DNA of 5,291 bases from an uncultured Collinsella sp. Lineage in GTDB: Bacteria > Actinomycetota > Coriobacteriia > Coriobacteriales > Coriobacteriaceae. Position 1 is the first letter of the stretch. Each line of letters opens with the position of its first letter. The DNA is taken from the NCBI GenBank assembly GCA_958421035.1, contig CATZKS010000123.1:1-5291 (forward strand). The letters are read 5' to 3'. The translations under genes were made by a program, and so were the position numbers. Positions 4,491-5,291 of this stretch are shown one piece after another. The notes beneath the pieces are model-generated. The model made no database searches. It saw only the letters and a list, made by a program, of their open reading frames with translations, and had not been told where the DNA came from.

Positions 4491-5249
4491 ATGGGTACCC
4501 GCGAGCGACATATCGGCCACGCGGCCGCCCGGACCGCGCCGGTTGCGGATCCCAGGGGTGGCAGGCTCTTCGCCATGCCGCGATTCCTTGTTGGCATAAC
4601 ACATCAGGTGTACCGTCACCGCGTCTTTGCTATCGCCGGCGCCATCACCGCGCTGTTCCTCATGCTTTTGGCGGTCTTGCCGGCGCTGCTCGCCTTCGAC
4701 CCCAAACTTTCTAACGCCGTGCCCGCCTATAGCAAGGTATCCGAAGAGGTCGTGGATGCGCTCGCCCATTCGAGCTCTCTCCCGCTGCTTATCGCCGCAA
4801 TTGTATTTTCGATCTGGGGCGTATCGGTCTATCTGCGCTGTTTGGACTATGTGTTGCGTCGCCGCCTTGTGGCCATCGCCACCATCTGCGCCCTGTGGAT
4901 GATCGAAGTCATTCTCAAGTACAAGTCGTTCACGCCGTTCTATGCCACCGTGCTGTGGTACCTGTACTACGTGCCCATGACGCTCATTCCGCTGCTCTAC
5001 CAGCTCTGCGGCCTGCGCCTTGCGGGCCTGGAGCAACACCGCCTGGGGCGCCGCTACTGCGCTGCGCTGTGGATTGCGGCCATCCTGCTTATCGGATTTG
5101 TGCTCACCAACGATTTTCATCAGCAGGTCTTCCGCTTTGACCGTACAAGCGACACCTGGAGTAACGATTACACGTACGGCTGGGGTTATTTTGTCGTTCT
5201 CGTGTGGACGGTCTTCGACTTCGTGGCCTTTTTTATGAGGCTTCGGTAG
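4491..5249 (+). CDS. Six-TM membrane domain like the N-terminal 7TM region of sensor histidine kinases, probably truncated
   Basis: A 252-residue membrane protein from the ATG at 4491. AAAGGG (4482-4487) lies 3 nt upstream, and TACACT (4476-4481) could be a -10. A later ATG at 4574 is possible because the first 25 residues are hydrophilic and poorly recognisable. Hydrophobic segments lie at about 45-69, 97-117, 124-143, 149-174, 188-205 and 231-249. The phrases LWYLYYVPMTLIPLL (155-169) and FVLTNDFHQQVFRF (203-216) are characteristic, as I recall them, of the membrane sensor domain of a family annotated as N-terminal 7TM histidine kinases. That family normally continues into a seventh helix and a cytoplasmic kinase or regulatory part. 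Here the frame ends at TAG right after FFMRLR, with a TGA three codons on, so it is probably a broken gene; a deliberately short sensor is the alternative. The signal sensed is unknown. Confidence 0.7.
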   Translation: MGTRERHIGHAAARTAPVADPRGGRLFAMPRFLVGITHQVYRHRVFAIAGAITALFLMLLAVLPALLAFDPKLSNAVPAYSKVSEEVVDALAHSSSLPLLIAAIVFSIWGVSVYLRCLDYVLRRRLVAIATICALWMIEVILKYKSFTPFYATVLWYLYYVPMTLIPLLYQLCGLRLAGLEQHRLGRRYCAALWIAAILLIGFVLTNDFHQQVFRFDRTSDTWSNDYTYGWGYFVVLVWTVFDFVAFFMRLR

Positions 5250-5291
5250 TTTGTGTGACAAGGGGCTAGCCTAGGCAGCAACGCTCTTCGC

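Noticed and set aside
4386..5261. A 291-codon minus-strand frame opposite the membrane protein gene
   Set aside because: It is rich in His, Arg, Gln and Lys with no domain. The plus-strand frame shows six hydrophobic segments and family phrases, so this is a shadow.

Overview
The window reads as a piece of a G+C-rich gut actinobacterial chromosome, most likely Coriobacteriia and plausibly Collinsella. This is inferred from the strongly GC-biased codon use of most genes, the particular forms of LuxS and DUF4867, the orphan six-phospho-glycosidase, and the abundance of intergenic palindromic repeats. No rRNA or other taxonomic marker is present, so the genus is a guess.

Layout from left to right. 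(1) Bases 2-328 hold the 3' two-thirds of luxS (S-ribosylhomocysteine lyase), closed by a clear intrinsic terminator at 360-390. (2) Bases 464-1108 encode a complete DUF4867 protein of unknown function. (3) Bases 1109-1303 contain no gene but are packed with palindromes: two 55-57 bp elements with the same stem and a constant 25-nt loop, then a CCACCACAA hairpin. (4) A minus-strand AAA-type ATPase of 368 aa lies at 1304-2410. Two sampled 60-base lines inside it are 50-53% G+C against 63% in a sampled line of the glycosidase. (5) Bases 2411-2799 hold a purine-rich leader for the ATPase, a second copy of the last codons of the DUF4867 gene together with the palindrome that follows it, a large CCACCAC hairpin, and a promoter for the next gene. 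(6) Bases 2800-4230 encode a GH1 6-phospho-beta-glucosidase. (7) Bases 4231-4490 carry three hairpin structures, the first of which includes the glycosidase stop codon. (8) Bases 4491-5249 encode six transmembrane segments matching the membrane domain of a 7TM-type sensor kinase family, ending early at a TAG.

The most notable structure is the ATPase cassette. It sits between two direct copies, about 124 bp each and about 90% identical without gaps at an offset of 1421, of the DUF4867 3' end plus hairpin, and each copy is followed by the same CCACCAC hairpin type. The downstream copy is a relic with no gene body. This suggests insertion, or gene replacement, at a duplicated DUF4867 locus. Apart from that, the genes look like independent single-gene transcription units: quorum/methyl-cycle enzyme, unknown cupin-like protein, ATPase, sugar hydrolase and membrane sensor. 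I see no operon and no evidence of a defence system.
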